Positions 1 to 6,724 of a stretch of 8,643 bases of DNA are shown here, in pieces. Within the stretch, counting starts at the first letter, position 1. Each line of letters starts with the position of its first letter. Under the pieces are notes generated by a model, which had not been told where the DNA came from, made no database searches, and was given only the letters and a program-made list of their open reading frames with translations. Source of the DNA: Allosphingosinicella sp. (lineage in GTDB: Bacteria > Pseudomonadota > Alphaproteobacteria > Sphingomonadales > Sphingomonadaceae); assembly GCA_030146745.1 (NCBI GenBank), contig JASLBD010000323.1, forward strand, positions 1 through 8,643, given 5' to 3'. The position numbers and the translations under genes were made by a program.

Positions 1-479
1 GGGCCGTAGGAGGTGCGCTGCAGCGGCACCTGGTTCATGATCGCGGCGCCGTCGACCAGCCAGCCGATCGCCCCGATATCCGCCCAGGTCAGGGTCGGAT
101 AGTTGAAGATGGTGCTGTACTTGGCCTTGCCCGAATGGAGCGCCTCGATCATCTCGCGGCGGCTGGTGCCGAGAGTCTCGGCGGCCGAATAGAGGTAGAG
201 GCCGTGGCCCGCCTCGTCCTGCACCTTGGCGAGCAGGATCGCCTTGCGCCTGAGCGACGGGGCGCGGCCGATCCAATTGCCTTCCGGGAGCATCCCGACG
301 ATCTCGCTATGGGCATGCTGCGAGATCTGGCGGGTGAGGGTTCGCCGATAGGCTTCGGGCATCCAGTCCTTGGGCTCGATGAACTCGTCGGCGGCGACCC
401 GCGCCTCGAAGGCGGCGAGCTTCTGAGCATCCTCGGTGGAGGCCAGGTTCTTCGTCTTGCCGAGCTCGGTCGTATACAT
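1..479 (-). CDS. paaA: 1,2-phenylacetyl-CoA epoxidase subunit PaaA (N-terminal part, cut by window edge)
   Basis: Catalytic alpha subunit of the di-iron monooxygenase that converts phenylacetyl-CoA to its ring-1,2-epoxide, the committing step of aerobic phenylacetate degradation; in this family it acts in the cytoplasm with PaaC, PaaB and the reductase PaaE. Only 159 residues are in the window; full-length homologs are a little over 300. The reading frame is open to base 1. The start is ATG at 479-477, preceded by a good ribosome site AGGAG (490-486). Visible family signatures are the stretch [20 protein letters not shown] (residues 65-84), an early glutamate ligand candidate E59 in HAHSEIVG, and the ferritin-like ligand motif E89-A-G-H92 in [15 protein letters not shown]. 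It lies 163 bases downstream of the thiolase gene on the same strand, the expected company for a paa operon; the paaBCDE genes would lie off the left edge. Identification is from remembered family sequence and is strong. Confidence 0.95.
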   Translation of the reverse strand, partial: MYTTELGKTKNLASTEDAQKLAAFEARVAADEFIEPKDWMPEAYRRTLTRQISQHAHSEIVGMLPEGNWIGRAPSLRRKAILLAKVQDEAGHGLYLYSAAETLGTSRREMIEALHSGKAKYSTIFNYPTLTWADIGAIGWLVDGAAIMNQVPLQRTSYG

Positions 480-545
480 GCTTTTCTCCTGGCGCGGGCC
501 CTAGCAGGATGCGCCTTTTGCGGCAATGAACGCGCGAGAGGGCGG

Positions 546-638
546 TTCCGTCGCCCCAGCGAAGGCTGGGGCCCCGTGGGGTGAAGACCGCCGTGCTTTT
601 CACCCCCTGAGGTCCCAGCCTTCGCTGGGACGACGGAA
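546..638. repeat. Inverted pair of palindromic intergenic repeats (REP-like) between thiolase gene and paaA
   Basis: Two copies of a ~28-base unit face each other. Copy 1 contains the hairpin CCCCAGC-GAAG-GCTGGGG (554-571) and copy 2 the hairpin TCCCAGC-CTTC-GCTGGGA (613-630). Between them GGGGTGAA (578-585) pairs with TTCACCCC (599-606), so the whole stretch can fold into one long hairpin. Units of this type are dispersed in sphingomonad genomes. Lying inside a likely operon it could stabilise or end the upstream message. No U-tract follows, so it is not a typical intrinsic terminator. Confidence 0.85.
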
Positions 639-642
639 GGTA

Positions 643-1845
<1,203 letters not shown>

Positions 1846-1851
1846 GGTCCG

Positions 1852-1855
1852 CTCC
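1852..1855 (-). promoter_or_regulatory. Ribosome binding site deciding the thiolase start
   Basis: GGAG on the minus strand, six bases before ATG 1845. It supports this start over the in-frame ATG at 1890, which lies inside a palindromic repeat. Confidence 0.6.
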
Positions 1856-1865
1856 GTCGCTGCGC

Positions 1866-1950
1866 CGTCATGCTGAACTTGTTTCAGCATCCAGCTGGAT
1901 GACCGCCGCGAATGCTCGAAACTAAACCCTGAAACAAGTTCAGGGTGACG
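1866..1950. repeat. Inverted pair of palindromic repeats between glycosylase and thiolase genes
   Basis: Copy 1 has the stem ATGCTGAA (1870-1877) with TTCAGCAT (1883-1890) around the loop CTTGT. Copy 2, in opposite orientation, has ACCCTGAA (1926-1933) with TTCAGGGT (1939-1946) around ACAAG. This is the common repeat whose translation reads MLKQVQHDG or its reverse. The pair fills practically the whole gap between the two genes, and copy 2 supplies the last codons and stop (TGA, 1942-1940) of the glycosylase gene. Confidence 0.88.
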
Positions 1951-2458
1951 GCGGGGGTGACAAATAGGGGACGAGTTTCATCCACTGCGCCAGTTTCTCC
2001 TCGAAGGGCCGGGTGTAGGCCGGGCTGCTCGAGGGCAGCGGGATCAGCGCGAGATCGGGCCTTCCCGCCAGCCGAGCCATTCCGAGCGCGGCCGACTTGC
2101 CGCCGTTGAAGCCGACCGCGCGCAGCTCCGGAAGCCGGGCGGCGAGATCGGCGAGGTCGTTGGCCCGGTGGCCGCGAATGGCGCCGTCGAGGCTTCCGCG
2201 CCGGGTCGCCGAGCCGACCGTGTCCCAAAGGCCGACGCGGGCCTCGAGAAGGGCCCGGAGCCGGGCCTCGTAGGGGAGGGAGGCGAGGTCGGCGCCGATC
2301 ACCGCGCCGATCAGCCGCCAGAAATGGTTGCGGGGATGGGCGTAATATTGGGCTCGGGCGAGCGATTCTTCGCCGGGCAGGCTGCCGAGGACGAGCAGCC
2401 GGGTGCGGGCGTCGGCGACGGGGGGGAAGGAGCGCTTGACCTCGTCCAAAACTGACAC
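1940..2458 (-). CDS. Hypoxanthine-DNA glycosylase (DNA-deoxyinosine glycosylase, UDG superfamily)
   Basis: Predicted to remove hypoxanthine (deaminated adenine), and possibly uracil, from DNA as the first step of base excision repair. The 172 residues show the UDG-superfamily motifs in order: motif 1 VLGSLPGEES (residues 23-32), the following HPRNHFWRL (41-49), GLWD (76-79), FNGGKSAA (117-124) and the C-terminal motif LPSSSPAYTRP (141-151). The pattern GSLPG with HPRNHFW and SSSPA is typical of the family-6 (HDG) branch, not of family-1 Ung. The start is uncertain: GTG 2458-2456 is the first available start in frame and borders a repeat, with no good Shine-Dalgarno; TTG three codons later is possible, and family similarity begins near residue 10. 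The C-terminal SPPPSP is encoded partly by a palindromic repeat. It lies downstream of the MNIO operon on the same strand but has no evident functional link to it. Confidence 0.85.
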   Translation of the reverse strand: MSVLDEVKRSFPPVADARTRLLVLGSLPGEESLARAQYYAHPRNHFWRLIGAVIGADLASLPYEARLRALLEARVGLWDTVGSATRRGSLDGAIRGHRANDLADLAARLPELRAVGFNGGKSAALGMARLAGRPDLALIPLPSSSPAYTRPFEEKLAQWMKLVPYLSPPPSP

Positions 2459-2459
2459 C

Positions 2460-2543
2460 CCGTTCGCCCTGAGCTTGTCGAAGGGCTTTACTTCTCTCCT
2501 TGGCCCTTGGAAGGGAAGGGGCTTCGACAGGCCCGGCCGAACG
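2460..2543. repeat. Inverted pair of palindromic repeats upstream of glycosylase gene
   Basis: Copy 1 is CGTTCGCCCTGAGCTTGTCG followed by AAGGGC (2461-2486), with a GCCCT/AGGGC stem. Copy 2 (2522-2543) begins CTTCGACAGG and ends GCCGAACGG, an imperfect reverse copy. This matches a dispersed repeat frequent in sphingomonads and related bacteria. The pair occupies most of the 96-base gap between the stop of the DUF2063 gene (2555) and the glycosylase start, so it may mark the 3' end of the MNIO transcript. I see no U-tract that would make it a classical terminator. Confidence 0.75.
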
Positions 2544-2554
2544 GTGCAGGCGAC

Positions 2555-3361
2555 TCAGCCCTCGATGAAGAAGCCCCAGTCGATCCAGCGCTGCCGGTCG
2601 CCCGACGAACGCCAGGACTCCCGTACCGATTCCACGGCCGCGGCGAGACACCGCGCCGCCGCTTCGAGGCCGTCATCGACTCCGCAGCCCGCCGCCATGG
2701 CCTCCAGGAACAGATATTGGGCCTCGCCGAGCGGGATCGTTCGGGTCACGTAATCGGTCCGAACCAAAGCGGCGAAGCTTCGGCCGGCGGGGGGCAGGTG
2801 GGCGGGCTGCTTCAGCCTGACCGAATGATAATAAGCGGCGACCGGAAAGTCCCAGGCGCCGAGGCCGAAGCAGGTCTGAAGCCGAAGGCGGCCGTCCGGC
2901 GTGTCCGCGCCGGCGAAGGGCCGGCCCTCGTGGCCGGGAGCGTCGAACATGGCGAAGACCTGGCGCTCGAAGCGGGCGAGATCGATCATGAAGTCGATCC
3001 AGGTCTCGCGCTCCGCCACCGGCCGGTCGCGGTCGGGCCGGGTCTCGTCCAGCCAGGCGGGGAAGCGGCGGCCGAGATCGTAGAGCGTATGGCTCTCCGG
3101 CGGCCTGTCGCGGATATAGTCGGCGACGAAATCGTCGAAGAGCGGCTCGCCCAGCGCATGGCACAAGGCGGGGAATTGCTCGCGCATGCAGCTCGCGATG
3201 CGGAGGAAATAGCCGCGCTGGTAGATGGCGAGGCCGGCCGCCGCGCTCAGGCGGGGCGAGTCCTGGAGCAGGGCATCGCGCCTGTCGCCGTCCACCCGCC
3301 GGGGGAAGACGAGTGCCTCGTGCATCCATTGCTGGACCGGCCGGAGGGCTTCGCCGCTCAA
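2555..3361 (-). CDS. DUF2063 / HvfC-BufC-type partner protein of an MNIO enzyme
   Basis: Likely accessory protein that presents the substrate peptide to the neighbouring MNIO enzyme, the role known for BufC-type and similar partners. The N-terminal DUF2063-like helical domain is visible: GLAIYQRGYFLRI (residues 43-55), FPALCHALGEPLF (63-75), then L..LGRRFPAWLDE (93-106) and the second-domain segment DLARFERQVFAMFDAP (127-142). The rest, to residue 268, is less conserved and ends DWGFFIEG. I chose TTG 3361-3359: it overlaps the MNIO stop as TTGA, GGAG (3370-3367) stands five bases ahead, and it gives a family-like N-terminus (EALRPVQQWMHEAL). The alternative is ATG 3325-3323, which would trim 12 residues. 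The frame stays open to 3547, but the extra upstream part overlaps the MNIO gene and looks random. The older annotation 'putative DNA-binding domain' for this family is not supported by anything I see. Confidence 0.82.
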   Translation of the reverse strand: MSGEALRPVQQWMHEALVFPRRVDGDRRDALLQDSPRLSAAAGLAIYQRGYFLRIASCMREQFPALCHALGEPLFDDFVADYIRDRPPESHTLYDLGRRFPAWLDETRPDRDRPVAERETWIDFMIDLARFERQVFAMFDAPGHEGRPFAGADTPDGRLRLQTCFGLGAWDFPVAAYYHSVRLKQPAHLPPAGRSFAALVRTDYVTRTIPLGEAQYLFLEAMAAGCGVDDGLEAAARCLAAAVESVRESWRSSGDRQRWIDWGFFIEG

Positions 3362-4290
3362 GCCTGCTCCATGCGGTTGCTGTCCATAACCCGCGGCACC
3401 AGGAAGCCGACCGGGTTGGAGAGAGCGTCCGAGCCGGCCGGATCGGCCGGGCCGGCGGGAGCCGGGTCGATGCGGCCGTCCATATAGTCTTTCGCCTTGA
3501 GCAATTCGGACCGGCAATCGGCCAAGGAGGGGATGTCGCCGTCCCATTCGAGCAGGGTGGAGGCGCCTCCGGTCAGCTCCCAGGCGAGGCGGAACAATTG
3601 CCAGACTTCGGGCCGAACCGGCCGGTCGTGGGTGTCGACGACGTGGGTGCCTTCATGCTGGTGGCCGGCGAGGTGCATCTGGACCACGCTTTCGCAGGGG
3701 AAGGCGTGGATATAGGCGGCGGGATCGGTGCCGGCGTTGAAGCAGCTCACATAGACGTTGTTGACGTCGAGCAGCAGCCCGCAGCCGGTGTCTCCGGCGA
3801 GGCGGCGGAGAAATTCGGGTTCCTCCATCGTCGAGTCGGCGAAGCGGACGTAGCTGCTCGGATTTTCGAGGATCAGGGGCCGCTCGAGAAAGTCCTGCAC
3901 CTGCCGGACCCGGGCCGCGACATGGGCCAGACTCTCCTCGGTGAGCGGCATGGGCAGGAGATCGTGCGAGTTGAGGCCCATCACCCCGGTCCAGCACAGA
4001 TGGTCGCTGATCCAGGCCGGCTGTATCTCGTCGGCGAGCCGCTTCAGCCGGGCGAGATAGTCCGGATCGAGCGGATCGGCGCTTCCGATCGACAGCGAGA
4101 CTCCGTGAAGCGCGACCGGATAATGTTCGGCGACCTCGCGGATGACGGCGCGCGGGCGTCCGCCCGAATCCATGAAATTCTCGGAGATCGCCTCGAACCA
4201 GTCGACCTTCGGGCGGTCGGCCAGAATCTGCTCGAAATGGACGCCGCGCAGGCCGAGGCCGAGGCCCAGCCTGGGAAGGTCCGCGATCAT
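3358..4290 (-). CDS. MNIO family (DUF692) multinuclear non-heme iron oxidative enzyme, BufB-like
   Basis: Predicted cytoplasmic TIM-barrel enzyme using two or three iron ions to modify cysteines (or other residues) of a ribosomally made peptide, as in methanobactin MbnB, TglH, ChrH and BufB. The 310-residue protein carries the family landmarks in order: LGLGLR (residues 10-15), WFEAISENFMDSGG (31-44), LHGVSLSIGS (61-70) with H62, WISDHLCWTG (93-102) with D96/H97, NSHDLLPMPLTEESL (107-121), RPLILENPSSYV (137-148) with E142, LLLDVNNVYVSCFNAG (172-187) with D175/N178, MHLAGH (205-210), DTHDRPV (219-225), and LLEWDGDIPS (246-255) with E248. No expected motif is missing. About 45 C-terminal residues, rich in Pro, Ala and Asp, extend past the barrel. 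ATG 4290 lies 8 bases after the stop of the cysteine-rich gene with only a weak ribosome site, suggesting translational coupling. The actual chemistry and target are inferred. Confidence 0.93.
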   Translation of the reverse strand: MIADLPRLGLGLGLRGVHFEQILADRPKVDWFEAISENFMDSGGRPRAVIREVAEHYPVALHGVSLSIGSADPLDPDYLARLKRLADEIQPAWISDHLCWTGVMGLNSHDLLPMPLTEESLAHVAARVRQVQDFLERPLILENPSSYVRFADSTMEEPEFLRRLAGDTGCGLLLDVNNVYVSCFNAGTDPAAYIHAFPCESVVQMHLAGHQHEGTHVVDTHDRPVRPEVWQLFRLAWELTGGASTLLEWDGDIPSLADCRSELLKAKDYMDGRIDPAPAGPADPAGSDALSNPVGFLVPRVMDSNRMEQA

Positions 4291-4298
4291 CGCCGCGC

Positions 4299-4910
4299 CT
4301 AGCTGCAGCCGCCGGCGCCGCTCATGCCGCTGCTTCCGCAGGCGGTCATGTTGCCGCGCGCCTTATTGTCGTCGGAGATCCACAGATAGGTGGGGCCGGT
4401 CGAGGCGAAGGCCGCCGGCGGCTCTCCCAGGGTCTCGGGCAGGTCGGCGCAGCCGGCGGCGAGGAGGGCTTCGCGCCGGGCGGGCCATTGCTCTGCGAAG
4501 ACCTCGCGGGCGCGCAGCCACACGCTCCTGCCCTGGTTGGGACCGTTGGTGCTGAACCTTTCGGCGTTGATCGGGGTCGCGCAGGAGCCGAGCGAGCGGC
4601 AATCGTTCTCCGCCGGCCGGTCCATCTCCTCGCCGGTTCCGTAGAGGCCGCAGCCGCCCTGGTTCCGGCACGAATTCTGGACGTGGCAGGTATGGTCGGC
4701 GGTGGTCGAGCAATAGCCTTGGCCGGCGCAGGCATTGGGGCCGAGGCCCGGCGCGCCCGCGGTGCCGAAGCGGTCCGAGGCCTTGCAGCTGTTCAGCCCC
4801 ATGCAGGCATGGGCGGGCAGGCCCTCCGGCCGGGGCCCGATCGCCTTCGGGAAGGGCGGCGCATCGGCATAGGGATAAGGGGTCGGGACAGGATCGCCGG
4901 GATCAGCCAT
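4299..4910 (-). CDS. Cysteine-rich protein with C-x5-C repeats, candidate MNIO substrate (bufferin-like precursor)
   Basis: 203 residues with 12 cysteines (C36, 42, 61, 67, 75, 81, 87, 104, 110, 154, 191, 202). Nine of them form C-x5-C units: CMGLNSC, CAGQGYC, the double unit CHVQNSCRNQGGC, and CRSLGSC. Histidine precedes two units (H34-A-C36, H73-T-C75). The style CxGQNxC...NQGGC recalls, from memory, the cysteine-rich bufferin-type precursors linked to MNIO enzymes. The N-terminus (residues 1-33) is Pro-rich and shows no signal peptide, unlike exported bufferins. A helical-looking middle, VWLRAREVFAEQWPARREAL (130-149), is followed by a Gly/Ser-rich tail with C191 and C202 (ACGSSGMSGAGGC). 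Start ATG 4910 has AGGAAAG (4920-4914) ahead. It lies between the ferritin-like gene (36-base gap) and the MNIO gene (8-base gap). A role as modified metal-binding peptide or protein is inferred; it might instead be an iron-binding partner that is not modified. Confidence 0.8.
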   Translation of the reverse strand: MADPGDPVPTPYPYADAPPFPKAIGPRPEGLPAHACMGLNSCKASDRFGTAGAPGLGPNACAGQGYCSTTADHTCHVQNSCRNQGGCGLYGTGEEMDRPAENDCRSLGSCATPINAERFSTNGPNQGRSVWLRAREVFAEQWPARREALLAAGCADLPETLGEPPAAFASTGPTYLWISDDNKARGNMTACGSSGMSGAGGCS

Positions 4911-4946
4911 GATCTTTCCTTACTGCGCGGGGGGCGTCGGATGGGT

Positions 4947-6503
4947 TCATGCGCCGCACTCGCCCCAATATCGGGCGACGTCGGGCAGGCACATCCTGGG
5001 GCCGTCACCGGGTTGGATGGCGACGTTGATGTACCAGATCACGTCGCCCATCACGCCGGCCAGCGGCCCTTTCGGATCGGCCTTGATGATCTTGTTGGCG
5101 GCGTCGATCGCTTCGTTGCCCAGCGCGGTCAGAGCGGCGAAGCTCGAGACTGGCGGCCCCAGATCGATATTCTCGAACGTGGGCGCCATGGACAGGCCGT
5201 CGCCCAGCGGGATTTTGCGGATCGTCTTGATATATTTGTCGAGCACCCAGATCATCGAGCGGTGGAGGCCTTCGTTGAAGAAGAGCTTCTGCTCGGCGGG
5301 CGGGACCCGGTAGATCGTCTCGGTCATGATCAGCATGTACTGGAAGCAGCCGCTGCAGAAGGCGGAGATGGCCTGGAGCTCGGGCGGATAGCCGGCGGTC
5401 GTCGGATTGTCCGGAAAGGCGATCAGCACCTCCGCCGCGAGCAGGGCGTCGTCGGTGACGGTGGGCTGGATCAGGGCCGGCGGCGGCGGCTGGTCGGGCA
5501 GCGATTCCGTCGATCCCTCATAAGCGGCGAACTGGGCCTGGAGGGTCAGGAACTTCACATAATGCGACTGCTCGTCCTTGGAGGGATCGTCGTCGGGGCC
5601 GGGGCCGACGTCCGCCACCGGACAGCCCTCGCCCTGGTCGCAAATCGTGTCGATCGCCTCGATCGCGTCCTGAATCGAGGCGATGGTGAGGAGCTGGCTC
5701 TTGCCGGCATGGCTGTCCTCCCGGTCGGGATAGACCGCCGCCTCGGCAGCGCTCGGGCAGCCGTCCTTCCGCGCCCAGGACGGGGTGGGGGCCGGCGGCG
5801 CCGGCTTCCACGGATCGAACCTGCCGCTCGGATAGACGGTGTCGACGTTGTTCGGGGAGTAGTTGCCGGGCTGGATGCCCTGAGCGGCCGGGCCCTGCTG
5901 GAAATCGGCATCGGTGAGGAATTGGGTGCGGAGCAGGCAGCGAATGTAGGAATAGAATTGGCCGATGGTCGTCCAGTCGCGGTCGAGCGGAGCGATGTCC
6001 CAGGTCTCCGGATATTCGATCTGGAGATAGTGCCACAATTGCTCGAAGCTGTATCTGGCGAGCGGGATCAGAACCGCGGTCTGACCGTCCGGGCCGACCG
6101 GCCCGTCGGGGCAGTGATAGGGAAGACCGGTCGGATACCGGCCCGGCGCCTTGCCGTAGAGCTGCGGCGCCACGCCCATCGCGTAGAGGACGTTCGAGGC
6201 GAGCGACATGTGCAGCATCTCCTCGACCGCGACGCTCATCATCACTCCGCCGGCCTTGTTGGCGTAAAGCTGCTCGGGGCCGATATTTTCGCCGCTCTCA
6301 TTGTCGCGGACCAGCGAATAATAGCCGTAGAGATAGATGGGGATGGTGGCGATCTCGATCTCGATCGCGGTCTGGAGGTTGGCCTTCAGGGTCGCCAGCA
6401 CCTGGTCGCGGGTGGAATTGGAGTCCAGCCAGGCGACGAACGCCTCCTCGGCGGGCGTGAGCGGAGTGACCGGATCGGGCTGGCTCAAGGCAGTCGCCAT
6501 CAT
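4947..6503 (-). CDS. Ferritin-like domain protein (VioB / iminophenylpyruvate dimer synthase type)
   Basis: 518 residues. Residues ~35-330 resemble the ferritin-like domain found in VioB/RebD-type proteins and in many uncharacterised proteins. Helix 1 has ANLQTAIEIEIATIPIYLYG (residues 41-60) with E48/E50. Helix 2 has VAVEEMLHMSLASNVLYAMG (91-110) with the E95xxH98 motif. Later acidic and His positions are IEAIDTICD (281-289) and KDEQSHYVKF (309-318) with E311xxH314, so a carboxylate-bridged di-iron site is plausible. The C-terminal ~200 residues contain FCSGCFQY (CxxC, 383-386) and end in a Cys-containing tail (MCLPDVARYWGECGA). Two ATGs lie in tandem (6503 and 6500); GGGGGAAG (6515-6508) precedes both and suits the second slightly better. 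No signal peptide is seen. It is the first gene of the four-gene minus-strand block, so it may be a second oxidase or iron-supply partner for the MNIO pathway; its actual reaction is unknown. Confidence 0.85.
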   Translation of the reverse strand: MMATALSQPDPVTPLTPAEEAFVAWLDSNSTRDQVLATLKANLQTAIEIEIATIPIYLYGYYSLVRDNESGENIGPEQLYANKAGGVMMSVAVEEMLHMSLASNVLYAMGVAPQLYGKAPGRYPTGLPYHCPDGPVGPDGQTAVLIPLARYSFEQLWHYLQIEYPETWDIAPLDRDWTTIGQFYSYIRCLLRTQFLTDADFQQGPAAQGIQPGNYSPNNVDTVYPSGRFDPWKPAPPAPTPSWARKDGCPSAAEAAVYPDREDSHAGKSQLLTIASIQDAIEAIDTICDQGEGCPVADVGPGPDDDPSKDEQSHYVKFLTLQAQFAAYEGSTESLPDQPPPPALIQPTVTDDALLAAEVLIAFPDNPTTAGYPPELQAISAFCSGCFQYMLIMTETIYRVPPAEQKLFFNEGLHRSMIWVLDKYIKTIRKIPLGDGLSMAPTFENIDLGPPVSSFAALTALGNEAIDAANKIIKADPKGPLAGVMGDVIWYINVAIQPGDGPRMCLPDVARYWGECGA

Positions 6504-6532
6504 TCACTTCCCCCACGCGCAAATGATCTCAT

Positions 6533-6550
6533 CCGTATTCTACGATACGG
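6533..6550. promoter_or_regulatory. Dyad overlapping a possible -10 box upstream of the ferritin-like operon
   Basis: CCGTAT (6533-6538) and ATACGG (6545-6550) form a perfect 6-base inverted repeat with a 6-base spacer. On the minus strand TAGAAT (6542-6537), one mismatch from TATAAT, lies inside it, about 34 bases before the first ATG; no convincing -35 box is seen 16-18 bases further up. The layout fits an operator over a promoter or a small 5'-leader hairpin. The regulator is unknown. Confidence 0.3.
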
Positions 6551-6644
6551 GTCGACCAGCCGAAGATGATACGCCCCACGGTTCGGGTCGCTTCTTGCCC
6601 GAAACGAACTGTGCCCGCGGATCGGCGGAGGCGCAATCCGAAAT

Positions 6645-6668
6645 TTTGCATAAGTAATTTGCATAAGT
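6645..6668. repeat. Tandem 11-base direct repeat, TTTGCATAAGT twice, in divergent intergenic region
   Basis: TTTGCATAAGT occurs exactly at 6645-6655 and again at 6658-6668, a 13-base period. It is an AT-rich island in a GC-rich context, about midway in the 6504-6724 region between divergent genes. Such an arrangement fits paired binding sites of a regulator for one or both genes, but no known operator is recognised. Confidence 0.55.
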
Positions 6669-6701
6669 GGTGCCGCCGGAATCCAGTCTTTTTCGCCGGG
6701 C

Positions 6702-6719
6702 CCGGCCAGGCTAGGCCGG
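6702..6719 (+). promoter_or_regulatory. Hairpin just before the DUF885 start codon
   Basis: CCGGCC (6702-6707) and GGCCGG (6714-6719) form a perfect 6-base GC stem with loop AGGCTA, ending 5 bases before ATG 6725. The only AGG triplets near the start lie in its loop and at the loop/stem junction. It could lower translation. In GC-rich DNA such hairpins also arise by chance. Confidence 0.3.
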
Positions 6720-6724
6720 TCGCG

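Noticed and set aside
546..638. Intrinsic terminator after the thiolase gene
   Set aside because: The hairpins are strong, but no T-run follows on either strand and the units match a dispersed repeat.
1846..1890. Fifteen-codon N-terminal extension of the thiolase from ATG 1890
   Set aside because: It is the translation of a palindromic repeat; the ATG at 1845 has a proper ribosome site and gives the standard thiolase N-terminus.
2507..3487. A 326-residue plus-strand open frame
   Set aside because: Antisense shadow of the DUF2063 gene; low-complexity, Gly/Ala/Glu-rich translation.
3362..3547. Upstream extension of the DUF2063 reading frame (62 extra codons)
   Set aside because: It overlaps the MNIO coding region in another frame and reads as a random Arg/Gly-rich sequence; the TTG at 3361 has its own ribosome site.
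3313..4302. A 329-residue plus-strand open frame
   Set aside because: Antisense shadow of the MNIO gene, whose motifs are complete on the minus strand.
4488..6569. A 693-residue open frame on the plus strand
   Set aside because: It runs antisense across the ferritin-like gene and part of the cysteine-rich gene, both of which have recognisable motifs. Its translation is Arg/Gly/Asp-rich, without domains, and is the usual antisense shadow in GC-rich DNA.
6566..6724. N-terminal extension of the DUF885 protein by 53 residues
   Set aside because: It would bury the twin-arginine-like signal, crosses the 11-base direct repeats, and is not similar to family N-termini.
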